Source: Clostridia bacterium
Lineage (GTDB): Bacteria; Bacillota; Clostridia; Oscillospirales; CAG-382
Direction: 5' to 3'
Length of the DNA: 39,275 nucleotides
NCBI GenBank assembly: GCA_017620655.1
Contig: JAGAUT010000066.1
Location: forward strand, 1-39,275
Positions 5,614 through 14,176 of the stretch are shown piece by piece. Numbering within the stretch: the first letter of the stretch is position 1; each line of letters opens with the position of its first letter. The notes beneath the pieces were generated by a model. That model searched no databases. It worked only from the letters and a program-made list of their open reading frames with translations, and was not told the DNA's origin. Both the position numbers and the translations under genes were made by a program.

Positions 5614-7377
5614 ATGTGGTATATATGCCTGATAATCTCGGCTGTGATAATCGGAGTATCCGTGTGGAATGTATTGCCGTTTGTAAAAGGTAAAAATTCA
5701 AAAAGTGTTTCTGTAATAAATGTACTTCTTGCAGGTTGTATGTCGGCAGGCGTGGTTATGTTTTTGCCGATATATAATGAAATGTTTGCCCGTGAGCATG
5801 TTGTTTCAAGGGTGTTCAAGACAATATTTGTTTCGGCACATCATGTGATCAGAATGTTTATTGTGGACTGTGACTTTGAATTTATTAAGAATGCGGTTCC
5901 CGGGACTGACGAAACATTGTACGCAGTATATACCTGCGTGTTGTCACTGCTTTTTGTGGTGTCTCCCATTCTTACATTCGGATTTCTTCTTTCGTTTTTC
6001 AAAAATCTGACAGCATACATAAAATTTGCTGCGTGTTATAATAAAGATGTTTTTGTATTTTCCGAACTCAATGAAAAGTCGGAAGCACTGGCACTCAGCG
6101 TGCTTGAAAACAATCCTTCGTGTAAGGTGTCGTTCATAAATACAAATGATGCTGTCATGACGGAGTCCATAGGAATCCGAAGATACCGACGCAGAACACT
6201 GACATTCAAAAATGTGTTTTCCGTAAATTATAAAATGCATAATCCAAAGAAACATATCACCTTTGTTCTTCTCGGTAAGGACGAATCAAACAACCTGAAA
6301 CTCGGTCTTGATCTGATATCAAGATATAAGGACAGAAAGAATACAACCCTGTATGTTTTTGCATCTGAACTTGAGGCAAGTATCCTCATAAGCTCGGTTG
6401 ATACGGGAAACATGGTTGTGAGAAGGGTCAGCGAGCCGTTGTCGCTGGTGTATAATATTCTTGAAAAGACCGGTGAAAAGCTTTTCTCGGAAGCAGTCGA
6501 AATTGATGGAAACCCTGAAAAAAAGCTTATATCTGCAGCGGTGGTGGGTCTCGGTAGATACGGTACGGAAATGCTGAAGTCTCTTTCATGGTTCGGACAG
6601 ATGGAAGAATACAGGCTTGAAATCAATGCCTTTGATAAGTCCGAAAATGCAGGTACACATTTTTGTGCACTGTGCCCGGAACTCATGGATGAAAAACATA
6701 ATAATAAATTTGACGATGAAGGCGAATCGCAATATAATATCGTCATTCATGACGGAATTGATGCAGATACGCAGAAATTTGCCGAAATACTCGGGAATAT
6801 CCAAAAGCTGTCCTATGTTTTCGTCGCCCTCGGGGATGATAATAAGAATATCCGTACGGCAGTAAAAATAAGGATTCTCCTAGAAAAAAGAAATATTCAT
6901 CCGAGAATTCAGGCAGTCGTTGTTAATAACGATAAAATCAGTAGTGTTTCAAATCTCACAAACCATTCGGGACAGTCGTATGATATAGACTTTGTCGGAG
7001 AGGTAAAGGAATTCTACAGAGTCGGCGGAATTATACAGTCCGAAATTGAGGGCGATGCATTAAAGCGCCATCTCAAATGGGGAGAAGAGGAAGCGTTCTG
7101 GAAGTATGAATATAATTACCGCTCGTCAATGGCATCTGCACTTCATAGAAGAATGAAGATTGCCTGCGGCGTAGGCGGAATAAATCTCGCTCCTGAGGAA
7201 AGAAGCGAGGAGGACAGACAGAAGCTCAGACTCATGGAACACAGACGCTGGAATGCATATATGCGTTCCGAGGGATATACATATTCCGAAAAGCGGAATA
7301 ATCTTGCAAAAACACATCATTGCCTTGTTACGTTTGATGAACTCAGCGAACAGGAAAAAGCAAAAGATGATGATTAA
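5614..7377 (+). CDS. Membrane protein with Rossmann (TrkA-like) and C-terminal RyR domains
   Basis: The 587-residue product has three predicted membrane spans (about 2-22, 34-56, 103-128), then two Rossmann-like nucleotide-binding regions: one starting near 144 (DVFVFSELNEKSEALA) and a second with a clear GxGxxG loop (VVGLGRYG, 311-317). The last 50 residues match the RyR repeat known from ryanodine receptors and bacterial proteins: MEHRRWNAYM (541-550), G.TYS, KTHHCLVTFDELSE (567-579). The TrkA/RCK-like part suggests sensing of a nucleotide or dinucleotide at the cytoplasmic face; the small membrane part lacks a K+-selectivity TVGYG motif, so it is not an obvious potassium channel. GGAGG lies 7 bases before the ATG. 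Function in this organism is unknown; a stress- or conflict-sensing role is inference. Confidence 0.75.
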   Translation: MWYICLIISAVIIGVSVWNVLPFVKGKNSKSVSVINVLLAGCMSAGVVMFLPIYNEMFAREHVVSRVFKTIFVSAHHVIRMFIVDCDFEFIKNAVPGTDETLYAVYTCVLSLLFVVSPILTFGFLLSFFKNLTAYIKFAACYNKDVFVFSELNEKSEALALSVLENNPSCKVSFINTNDAVMTESIGIRRYRRRTLTFKNVFSVNYKMHNPKKHITFVLLGKDESNNLKLGLDLISRYKDRKNTTLYVFASELEASILISSVDTGNMVVRRVSEPLSLVYNILEKTGEKLFSEAVEIDGNPEKKLISAAVVGLGRYGTEMLKSLSWFGQMEEYRLEINAFDKSENAGTHFCALCPELMDEKHNNKFDDEGESQYNIVIHDGIDADTQKFAEILGNIQKLSYVFVALGDDNKNIRTAVKIRILLEKRNIHPRIQAVVVNNDKISSVSNLTNHSGQSYDIDFVGEVKEFYRVGGIIQSEIEGDALKRHLKWGEEEAFWKYEYNYRSSMASALHRRMKIACGVGGINLAPEERSEEDRQKLRLMEHRRWNAYMRSEGYTYSEKRNNLAKTHHCLVTFDELSEQEKAKDDD

Positions 7378-7382
7378 AATAC

Positions 7383-7409
7383 GGGTGCGGATTTGTCCGT
7401 ACCCTTTTT
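7383..7409 (+). terminator. Terminator of the RyR-domain gene
   Basis: GGGTGCGGA / TCCGTACCC stem (7383-7391, 7396-7404; one mispair) followed by TTTTT. Confidence 0.85.
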
Positions 7410-7418
7410 GCATAACAG

Positions 7419-7450
7419 AAAACACCCGGACATTTTCGTCAGGGTGTTTT
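7419..7450. terminator. Second, bidirectional terminator
   Basis: AAAACACCC (7419-7427) pairs with GGGTGTTTT (7442-7450), with GAC/GTC pairing inside; T-rich tails on both sides serve the RyR gene and the leftward ZIP gene. Confidence 0.8.
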
Positions 7451-7460
7451 GTTTTTTTGT

Positions 7461-8216
7461 TTAACCTAATAATACGTCTGAAATCAGCATTACACAGAAC
7501 CCAACAAGCAGTGCATAAGTCGCACCGCGTTCAGAACCGTGAGCATGGGTTTCGGGAATCATCTCGTCGCTTATGACATAAAGCATCGTGCCGCCTGCAA
7601 AGGCTAGGGCAAAGGGGAGTATCACCTGTGAAACACTTACGGCAAAGAAGCCGATGAATGTTCCGATAACCTCAACAACTCCCGTAAGAGCTGCCGCAAT
7701 AAATGTACGTTTCGGACTTACACCCGATGCAAGCATGGGACCAATGATAACCATACCTTCGGGAATGTTCTGAAGAGCTATACCTCCTGCAATCAAAAGC
7801 GCCTGTGATGTATCGCCACTTCCGAAACCTACACCTGCCGCAATGCCTTCGGGAAGATTGTGTATTGCAATGGCAGTAACGAATAGTAAAACCTTGCTCA
7901 GACCCGATGAATTGGGATGGCTTTCTATGTCGCTTCCTACCATTTTGTGCAAATGCAGTACAAGCTTGTCGATGACATTGAGACTTAGTGCACCTGCGAA
8001 AATGCCGATGACCGTCACAAGTATTCCGAATTTTCCGCCGTATTCAAGAGAGGGAAGTATAAGCCCGAGAACGGATGCTGCAAGCATAATGCCTGCCGCA
8101 AATGATAAAACAATGTCAGAAAACCTGTGGGATATGTCTTTGAATATAAATCCGAGTATTGCACCTATCAGCGTGGCACCGCCGACACCGAGGGCTGTAA
8201 GAATAACAATGTCCAT
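7461..8216 (-). CDS. ZIP-family divalent metal transporter
   Basis: The 251-residue membrane protein has about eight spans and both ZIP signature motifs: HNLPEG (His119-Gly124) in the fourth and QNIPEG (Gln149-Gly154) in the fifth span, which form the binuclear metal site. Members (ZupT-like) import Zn2+, Fe2+ or Mn2+. Gln in place of the second usual His may shift metal preference; selectivity cannot be read from sequence. A His/Ser-rich stretch lies in the loop near residue 100. It starts 19 bases after the ferritin stop codon, in the same transcription unit as ferritin and FprA, which points to iron among its likely substrates. Confidence 0.9.
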   Translation of the reverse strand: MDIVILTALGVGGATLIGAILGFIFKDISHRFSDIVLSFAAGIMLAASVLGLILPSLEYGGKFGILVTVIGIFAGALSLNVIDKLVLHLHKMVGSDIESHPNSSGLSKVLLFVTAIAIHNLPEGIAAGVGFGSGDTSQALLIAGGIALQNIPEGMVIIGPMLASGVSPKRTFIAAALTGVVEVIGTFIGFFAVSVSQVILPFALAFAGGTMLYVISDEMIPETHAHGSERGATYALLVGFCVMLISDVLLG

Positions 8217-8235
8217 TTTTGTGACCTGCGTAAAA

Positions 8236-8748
8236 TTATAATACTAATGAGGGTGCTGTGTAAACTCTTGCACCAAGTTCGCTGTTGAGCATGTAAAGTC
8301 CCTTTGCATCCGAAGCAAAAAGCTCATACTTTGTAATCATGTCGTTTGCATTTGTTTCTTCTTCGCCCTGTTCCTTTACAAACCAGTCTAAAAATTGCAT
8401 TGTTCTGAAGTCCTTGTTAGCATAAGCTTCAGCATAGATGTCGTTGATAAGACTTGTTACATAAAGCTCGTGTTCAAGACCTGCCTTGAGAACTGTAAGG
8501 TCAGAATCGAGAACCTTGTCGGGCTTGCCGATTGCTTCAAGAGTTACCTTTTCGTTGTTGTTGAGAAGATAGCGGTAGAAGAGCATTGCATGATCTCTTT
8601 CTTCCTGTGCCTGAATGTAGTACCAGTTTGCAAAGCCGTCAAGACCTCTTTCTTCAAAGTAGTTGGAGAAGTCTAGATAGAGATATGCCGAGTAAAGCTC
8701 CTTGTTGATTTGCTGGTTAAGTAAGTCTCTTACTTTCTGATTCATCAT
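8236..8748 (-). CDS. Non-haem ferritin (FtnA-like)
   Basis: The 170-residue product is of usual bacterial ferritin size and carries the ferroxidase centre residues: Glu17 in NKELYSAYLYL, Glu50 and His53 in QAQEERDHA, and further Glu in the third and fourth helices (LEHELYVTSLIND; EQGEEETNA). It should form the 24-subunit shell that oxidises Fe2+ and stores it as ferric mineral, limiting Fenton chemistry. No haem-binding Met typical of bacterioferritin is apparent. The first of two adjacent ATGs is chosen since AGGTAAC lies at proper spacing. It lies between FprA (24 bases upstream) and ZIP (19 bases downstream). Confidence 0.92.
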   Translation of the reverse strand: MMNQKVRDLLNQQINKELYSAYLYLDFSNYFEERGLDGFANWYYIQAQEERDHAMLFYRYLLNNNEKVTLEAIGKPDKVLDSDLTVLKAGLEHELYVTSLINDIYAEAYANKDFRTMQFLDWFVKEQGEEETNANDMITKYELFASDAKGLYMLNSELGARVYTAPSLVL

Positions 8749-8772
8749 TTTGTGTTACCTCCATTGTCGTTT

Positions 8773-9924
8773 TTATTGTAATAATTCATATTTTAAATTT
8801 TCAAGCTGAGCTCTGCTGTCGTCGTTCAGAGCAGATAAAATCTTAACGGGATTAAGAGCAAACTCAATGCCGAAAGAACCTTCAAACATTGCAGTCATTT
8901 TCCTTGCCGCAACAGGACCCCATGAACCGTTTTCGATAAGGGCAACCTTTCTGTTTTTGAAGCCTCTCTCGATAAGTGCAAATATAAACCTTCTCATATC
9001 GGGGAACATATCACCGTTGTAGGTGGTTGTTGCAAGAACAAGCCTGTCAAATCTGAAGGCATCACTGACTGCTGCAAAGAAATCGTCTCTTGCAAGGTCG
9101 TATATTGTAACCTTCTCACCATTTTCTCGTAAGCCTTCTGCAAGCAGTTCCACCGCCTTCTTTGTTCCGCCGTAGATTGAAGTGTAGGCGATAACAACAC
9201 CCTTTTCTTCAACCTCGTACTTTGACCACTTGTCGTAAAGACTTACATAGTAGCCGAGCTTTTCTGAAAGCACGGGACCGTGAAGCGGAAGGATTTTCTG
9301 AATGTCAAGTGCCTTTGCCTTGTCGAGAAGCGCCTGTACCTGTGCACCGTATTTTCCGACGATGCCGATATAATATCTTCTTGCTTCGTCTTCCCAAGGT
9401 TCGTCTGCATCAAGGGCACCGAATTTTCCGAACGCATCGGCAGAGAAGAGTACCTTGTCTTTGGCGTCGTATGTAACAATTACTTCAGGCCAGTGTACCA
9501 TGGGTGCTGTCACGAATGTGAGTATATGCTCGCCTAAGGTTAATGTGTCGCCTTCACCTACAACAATACGCCTGTCGGAAAAATCTGTGCCGAAGAAGTT
9601 CTTCATCATGCCGAAAGCTTTTGCACTTGCAACGATTTGTGCTTCGGGATATCTGTCAGCGAACTTTGAAATGTTTGCCGAATGGTCGGGTTCCATGTGC
9701 TGGACTATGAGATAGTCGGGATGCTTCTGACCAAGCTCGTTCTTGATTTTGTCAAGCCACTCATCGCCAAAGTCCTTTTCAACCGAGTCCATTACCGCAA
9801 TTTTTTCATCGATTATTATGTAAGAATTGTATGCAACACCGTTCGGTATTTTGTACTGGCTCTCAAACAGATCTGTTTTTCTGTCGTTTACACCGATATA
9901 TTTTATGTCTTTTGTGATGTCCAT
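8773..9924 (-). CDS. fprA: FprA-type diiron flavoprotein (oxygen/NO reductase)
   Basis: The 383-residue protein has the A-type flavoprotein layout: an N-terminal metallo-beta-lactamase-like diiron domain (1-245) followed by a flavodoxin domain (246-383). Diiron ligands are in place: His76, Glu78, Asp80 and His81 (HMEPDH), His144 (MVHWPE), Asp163 (SADAFG) and His215 (PLHGP). The FMN phosphate loop is TSIYGGT (248-254). These enzymes reduce O2 to water or NO to N2O using electrons from rubredoxin or NADH-linked partners and protect strict anaerobes. No rubredoxin domain is fused and none is encoded nearby. It heads the operon with ferritin and ZIP under a strong promoter. Oxygen versus NO preference is not readable here. 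Confidence 0.93.
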   Translation of the reverse strand: MDITKDIKYIGVNDRKTDLFESQYKIPNGVAYNSYIIIDEKIAVMDSVEKDFGDEWLDKIKNELGQKHPDYLIVQHMEPDHSANISKFADRYPEAQIVASAKAFGMMKNFFGTDFSDRRIVVGEGDTLTLGEHILTFVTAPMVHWPEVIVTYDAKDKVLFSADAFGKFGALDADEPWEDEARRYYIGIVGKYGAQVQALLDKAKALDIQKILPLHGPVLSEKLGYYVSLYDKWSKYEVEEKGVVIAYTSIYGGTKKAVELLAEGLRENGEKVTIYDLARDDFFAAVSDAFRFDRLVLATTTYNGDMFPDMRRFIFALIERGFKNRKVALIENGSWGPVAARKMTAMFEGSFGIEFALNPVKILSALNDDSRAQLENLKYELLQ

Positions 9925-9972
9925 GCCGCTTTCTCCTCGTTAATTTAAGGATAATTTCTCTTTTCTGGTATT

Positions 9973-10001
9973 ATTATAACACTTTGCTGTAAAAATGTCA
10001 A
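9973..10001 (-). promoter_or_regulatory. Promoter of the fprA-ferritin-ZIP operon
   Basis: Minus strand: perfect TTGACA (complement of 9996-10001), 17-bp spacer and perfect TATAAT (complement of 9973-9978). I see no clear PerR or Fur box next to it. Confidence 0.85.
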
Positions 10002-10063
10002 TAGTGTAATTATTACAAAAATGCAATTTAATAGTTTATTTACATATTTTTGTAAACAGGGGA

Positions 10064-10092
10064 TAAAACAGGCAACCCAAATAGGATTGCCT
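10064..10092 (-). terminator. Terminator of the six-hairpin glycosidase gene
   Basis: On the minus strand AGGCAATCC / GGGTTGCCT (complement of 10084-10092 and 10070-10078) precedes GTTTTAT. It lies just after the stop codon at 10100. Confidence 0.75.
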
Positions 10093-10099
10093 GAAATAT

Positions 10100-12016
10100 T
10101 TAAGCCTTTCTTTCGCCGTAGTAGTCGAGTAAGAACTGACAGAGTCTGCCCGAACCCGAAGCATTTGGTTGCCATGGCGTAAACCAGGGGTCAACCGAAC
10201 AGTATCTTTCGCTTGTGATGTACTCGGGGGTTACGTGGTATCTGAGAATACCCTCAGCCATCTTTGCCGCCTTTTCGTATTCTCCGCGCTTCATCCATGC
10301 TTCAATCCAAAGAATTTCGGATACACAAGTGTAATAAACGTGACCGTAAAGACCGGGGGCGCCGCAGTCGTCGTTAGTCATTCTGGAGGAAAGACCGTGC
10401 TCTAAATCTACCATGCCTATTTCAGTATAGAAGCGTTCCATCTGCTCGAATATTTCACTGCCGGGGTCCATAATGCCGAGCTTTATGAGATAAGGACAGC
10501 CGTCGGTTGAGAAGCAGTGGTTGTAGCTCTTTTCAAACTCTGTGCCGAGAATGTGAGGCATGTTGTAGCTCTTTTCGCCTGTATGTTCCTTGGCAAACTC
10601 TTCAAGCACACCCTTTACAACACCCTTGTATTCTTCGTAAACTTCTCTTACGTACTTTGCATTGTCCGCACCGAACTTTTCATAACATTCTGCCATAACA
10701 CCTATGCCGTATACATTTACAGCATCAGTATATGTCCAGTGCTGACCGATTTCACCCCAGTCACTTGCCTGACCCGATGTAAAGAGACCCTTGACTTCGT
10801 TTTCTGCCGCTTTTTCGGGATTTCTTCTGTACTGGATGTATTCAAGAGCCAAATCCATGCCGTCTTTAAACTCGTCAAAGAGCTTTTTGTCGTTCTTGGC
10901 AAGAATGTGGTGAGCCGTTGCCCAGATGGCAGAGCCGTTGGAGTTGTCCCAACGTACATACTTGCTCATCATGTTGCCCTTGTCTTCGCCGTCTTTCTTC
11001 TGCCATACCTTGTACCACATTCTGATAGCATCTGTGACAAATTCTGAAAGTCCGACGTCGTCAAGAACCGTTGTGAAGTGTGCCGCTTCCCAAACCCACT
11101 GGAATCTTCCTACATCGCCCTGACGTGTGTAGATTTCGTCGGGATACTGACCTTCATAGTGAGCAAACATCTGAAGCATAACCGTAAGATTCTGACGGAA
11201 CATATCTTCGATTTCTTTACTGCCGCCGGGAAGCTTTGTAACCTTGTTCTGTACATTTTCCCACCATCTTACAGTGCTTGTGTAGGCTTCGTCGTAAGAG
11301 GGTGCCTGGCAAACTTCGCCGCGTCTCATAACAAAACGTACAGTTGCACTCTGGCTTGGTGCAAGATTGTAGTCAAATCTGTAGTAGTCGTGAGCCTTAA
11401 ATCTGTTTTTCTGTTCGTATCTGGAAACCCACTTGACTTCACAGTTGTCGTATTCCTTAATTGTCATAAAGCCGTAGCCGTCTTCAGCCTTTGCTGTAAG
11501 AGAACCTTCTTCTACAGGTGAAAATCCGTTCTGCCATGACAGATACCACTGACCTATATTGGGGTTGTAGGGTTCATAGCCTGTGTTCCAGAGACCTGTA
11601 AGATAGTGGTCGTGCTTGTTGAAACGGGGAAGAAGACCCATAGTACCCTTTACTGCGTAAGTGTTTACATTTGTAACGGTAACTTCGCAGTAGGAGAAGG
11701 GACGTCTGTCAGTTGAGCAGAATGCCGTCATTGAAATCATGCATCCATTTTCTTCGTCTTCGTTGAACATTGTATATACGGGAAGACCGTTTTCGGGAGT
11801 CTTCCAGACAGTCTTTTCCATGTCGGCTTCATCCGGCTCTGTGCCGAAAAGAGTATGTACGCCGAATGACCCCTGGTCAAAGTGCATACCGATGTCCTTG
11901 AGGTCAAGGTCGGTAATTTTCATGTCGGGGTATACGGTAATGAGCCTTTCGGATGCGTAGGGGTGAATATAGATACGGGAAGACTTTGGTCTTTCCCATC
12001 TTTCAATCTGCTTCAT
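10100..12016 (-). CDS. Six-hairpin ((alpha/alpha)6) glycosidase-like enzyme
   Basis: The 638-residue protein has an N-terminal beta-sandwich region (1-about 235) and a helical C-terminal part (about 245-620) with the spacing of a six-hairpin glycosidase barrel: QNLTVMLQMFAHYEGQYP, QGDVGRFQWVWEAAHFTTVL, SGQASDWGEIGQHWTYTDAV and RMTNDDCGAPGLYGHVYYT. Acidic residues in these blocks (for example Asp/Glu in DWGEIG) are candidate catalytic acids, but I cannot fix the family (GH63/GH78/GH127-like clans share the fold). There is no signal peptide, so it acts on imported oligosaccharide in the cytoplasm. AAAGGA precedes the ATG. It has its own promoter and terminator and stands outside a sugar-uptake operon. 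Confidence 0.65.
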   Translation of the reverse strand: MKQIERWERPKSSRIYIHPYASERLITVYPDMKITDLDLKDIGMHFDQGSFGVHTLFGTEPDEADMEKTVWKTPENGLPVYTMFNEDEENGCMISMTAFCSTDRRPFSYCEVTVTNVNTYAVKGTMGLLPRFNKHDHYLTGLWNTGYEPYNPNIGQWYLSWQNGFSPVEEGSLTAKAEDGYGFMTIKEYDNCEVKWVSRYEQKNRFKAHDYYRFDYNLAPSQSATVRFVMRRGEVCQAPSYDEAYTSTVRWWENVQNKVTKLPGGSKEIEDMFRQNLTVMLQMFAHYEGQYPDEIYTRQGDVGRFQWVWEAAHFTTVLDDVGLSEFVTDAIRMWYKVWQKKDGEDKGNMMSKYVRWDNSNGSAIWATAHHILAKNDKKLFDEFKDGMDLALEYIQYRRNPEKAAENEVKGLFTSGQASDWGEIGQHWTYTDAVNVYGIGVMAECYEKFGADNAKYVREVYEEYKGVVKGVLEEFAKEHTGEKSYNMPHILGTEFEKSYNHCFSTDGCPYLIKLGIMDPGSEIFEQMERFYTEIGMVDLEHGLSSRMTNDDCGAPGLYGHVYYTCVSEILWIEAWMKRGEYEKAAKMAEGILRYHVTPEYITSERYCSVDPWFTPWQPNASGSGRLCQFLLDYYGERKA

Positions 12017-12054
12017 TGTTATTGACGTCCTTTCATTAAAAAGATGTATACTGA

Positions 12055-12083
12055 ATTATAACATATCTGAGGGATGTTTACAA
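12055..12083 (-). promoter_or_regulatory. Promoter of the glycosidase-like gene
   Basis: Minus strand TTGTAA (complement of 12078-12083), 17-bp spacer, TATAAT (complement of 12055-12060), about 40 bases before the start codon. Confidence 0.75.
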
Positions 12084-12119
12084 TAGATTTTTTTAAATAA
12101 TTATTAAACTGCAGGTTGA

Positions 12120-12148
12120 TTGACAATTGTCAGAAAGTGATGTATCAT
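12120..12148 (+). promoter_or_regulatory. Promoter with a palindrome on its -35
   Basis: TTGACA (12120-12125), 17-bp spacer, TATCAT (12143-12148). The -35 is embedded in TGACAATTGTCA (12121-12132), a perfect 12-bp palindrome that could be an operator for a dimeric repressor. Confidence 0.65.
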
Positions 12149-12170
12149 ATATATGAAATGGAGGGATTAT

Positions 12171-12836
12171 ATGTATTCGGATAAAGTTGTGCCGGCTATC
12201 AAAGAGTTTTTGAGAAAGCGTTTTGTGGTGCTTACATTTATTCTTTATGTTATCGGTTCGCTGTTGGGAATAATATACGACTTTCTCAATTCCGAGAGTG
12301 GTATGGTCGGTTCCTGTATGTCTTTGATTTTCCTTCCTTTTGTTATTCTGACGTATGTATTAGCTGTTAATAAAGATAATGAAACTATCGACACCGCACT
12401 TCTTAATATGATAAGGCGTTTTTTGATTCTGAACATTGTTTCAATCGCCCTTTTGTTTGCTATGAGCTTTTTTTCTGCTGTAGGCAAAATTGAAAATTTA
12501 TTGGTTGTTCCGATAGTTGCTGTTTTAGGTGCAATACGGATATTTGCTTCGTTAAAAGGAATCGAGTTTGTAGATAGTATTATTTGTGCAGTTGAATCCT
12601 CGTATCCTGATACCAGTGCGCCGAGAATTGTTGGTGTTCTTCAATTTGCGATGGCTCCTCTGTCGATTTTGATGATATTCATTGGAGAAATTTCTGTTTT
12701 AAGTGTTATTATGGCTGCTTTTAATTGTGTATTTAATGTGTGTTTCGGGTTTGTTTTGTTGCAGTATATTGAATTCATGAAAGAATTAAGACGCGAAATA
12801 ATAGAAGAGGACTCACAAAAAACAACCAACGAGTGA
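12171..12836 (+). CDS. Multi-pass membrane protein of unknown function
   Basis: The 221-residue product has about six hydrophobic segments (roughly residues 15-35, 46-65, 82-105, 113-130, 157-178 and 182-205) and charged ends; the C-terminus is Glu/Arg-rich (ELRREIIEEDSQK). No transport or enzyme motif is visible and I do not recognise the family. The ATG at 12171 is chosen over 12153 because GGAGGG (12160-12165) stands just before it. It is a single-gene unit with its own promoter and terminator. Confidence 0.65.
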   Translation: MYSDKVVPAIKEFLRKRFVVLTFILYVIGSLLGIIYDFLNSESGMVGSCMSLIFLPFVILTYVLAVNKDNETIDTALLNMIRRFLILNIVSIALLFAMSFFSAVGKIENLLVVPIVAVLGAIRIFASLKGIEFVDSIICAVESSYPDTSAPRIVGVLQFAMAPLSILMIFIGEISVLSVIMAAFNCVFNVCFGFVLLQYIEFMKELRREIIEEDSQKTTNE

Positions 12837-12843
12837 TTGTTTG

Positions 12844-12870
12844 ACGGCTTGCATTTTGCAGGCCGTTTTT
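12844..12870 (+). terminator. Rho-independent terminator
   Basis: Ten-bp stem ACGGCTTGCA / TGCAGGCCGT (12844-12853, 12857-12866; one G-T pair), three-base loop, then T-run. Confidence 0.85.
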
Positions 12871-12979
12871 ATCAATTTAAATAAATTTAATTCCCATGTC
12901 TCAAAATCGACACACATATGTGAAAAACAGGTAGTAAAATATACTTGGAATAGAATTTAATCCGAAAGGGTGATGCTCT

Positions 12980-14158
12980 GTGAAAATTCAATGGAAAACG
13001 TGTTTTAAGATAGGCTTCAGCATCTTTTTGCTGTATCTTTGTATCCATTACCTTGAGGGAATGCAGCATTTTCTCGTCAAGGCAATAGGTGCAGCTTCGC
13101 CGCTTATAATAGGTTGTGCCATTGCATATGTTGTAAATATCATCATGACGGCATATGAAAGACACTATTTTCCCATGTCAAAGAAAAAGTTTGTAAAGGC
13201 GACAAGACGGCCATTGTGCATGATTGCGGCATTCCTTACGGTTGTAGCAATTATCGTCATTGTAGTAAGCCTTGTTCTTCCTGAACTCACTCAGTGTATA
13301 CAGCTTCTTGTCAGTCAGCTTCCCGGTGCGTTCAAAAAGCTTATCGGCTTTATTGAAGGATTCGGTGTTGTGCCTGAAGATATCCTTTCCGAGCTTTCAA
13401 ATCTTGACTGGCAGGAGAAAATCGGTGATATTTTCAATACGGTTTCTTCCTATTTCGGCAATGTTGTAAATGCACTGTTTACCGTTGTCACAGCATTTTT
13501 CTCGGGACTTGTTGTTTCGGTACTCAGTATTATTTTTGCTGTGTATCTTCTTCTTGCAAAGGAAAAGCTGCAGCGCAATATAAGCGATATTGCCGACAGC
13601 TATTTCAAAAAGAAGTTCTGCGATAAGGCAAGATATGTTCTTTCGGTAATCAATGACAGCTTCCATAAGTTTATAGTAGGTCAGACGCTTGAAGCGGTAA
13701 TTCTCGGCATTCTCTGTACCGTCGGTATGCTTATTCTCCGTCTTCCTTATGCTACCATGATCGGTGCGCTTGTGTGCTTCACGGCGTTTATTCCCGTCGT
13801 TGGTGCATTTATCGGTGCGGCAGTAGGTGCGTTCATGATTTCAACCGTTTCTCTTATCAAAGCCGTTATTTTCATTGTGTTTATAATTGTTCTTCAGCAA
13901 CTTGAAGGAAATCTTATTTATCCCAGGGTTGTAGGAGCTTCCCTCGGACTGCCTGCAATTCTCATACTTGCTGCAGTCACCGTCGGCGGCGGTGTGTTTG
14001 GCATACTCGGTATGCTTCTCGGCGTTCCTCTTGCGGCGGCAGCCTATAAGATACTGGATGCCGATGTTAAAAAGCGTATGGCAAAAAAAGAAGAGCCGGA
14101 AACACATAATAATGAAAACCCTCATACCGATGATGAAACGGTGAAGTCGGAAAACTGA
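12980..14158 (+). CDS. AI-2E family transporter (YtvI/TqsA-like permease)
   Basis: The 392-residue membrane protein fits the AI-2E transporter family (PF01594): paired N-terminal spans, a long amphipathic central section (about residues 95-150, LTQCIQLLVSQLPGAFKKLI), spans around 165-195, then the conserved segment NDSFHKFIVGQTLEAVILGILCT and the C-terminal cluster with PVVGAFIG and LEGNLIYPRVVG, both typical of the family. Family members include the E. coli autoinducer-2 exporter, cation antiporters and the Bacillus sporulation protein YtvI; the substrate cannot be told here. Translation starts at GTG 12980 after AAAGGGTGA. The C-tail is hydrophilic. The next gene begins 18 bases after, so they form an operon. 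Confidence 0.85.
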   Translation: MKIQWKTCFKIGFSIFLLYLCIHYLEGMQHFLVKAIGAASPLIIGCAIAYVVNIIMTAYERHYFPMSKKKFVKATRRPLCMIAAFLTVVAIIVIVVSLVLPELTQCIQLLVSQLPGAFKKLIGFIEGFGVVPEDILSELSNLDWQEKIGDIFNTVSSYFGNVVNALFTVVTAFFSGLVVSVLSIIFAVYLLLAKEKLQRNISDIADSYFKKKFCDKARYVLSVINDSFHKFIVGQTLEAVILGILCTVGMLILRLPYATMIGALVCFTAFIPVVGAFIGAAVGAFMISTVSLIKAVIFIVFIIVLQQLEGNLIYPRVVGASLGLPAILILAAVTVGGGVFGILGMLLGVPLAAAAYKILDADVKKRMAKKEEPETHNNENPHTDDETVKSEN

Positions 14159-14176
14159 TAAACAGGAGGAATAAAT

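Noticed and set aside
5614..7377. Reading the RyR protein as a potassium channel or Trk uptake subunit
   Set aside because: No selectivity filter motif and only three predicted spans; TrkA-like similarity is confined to the nucleotide-binding parts.
10517..11521. Long frames on the plus strand opposite the six-hairpin glycosidase gene
   Set aside because: They lie fully inside a well-supported gene, with no ribosome sites and atypical Cys/Val/Phe-rich composition.
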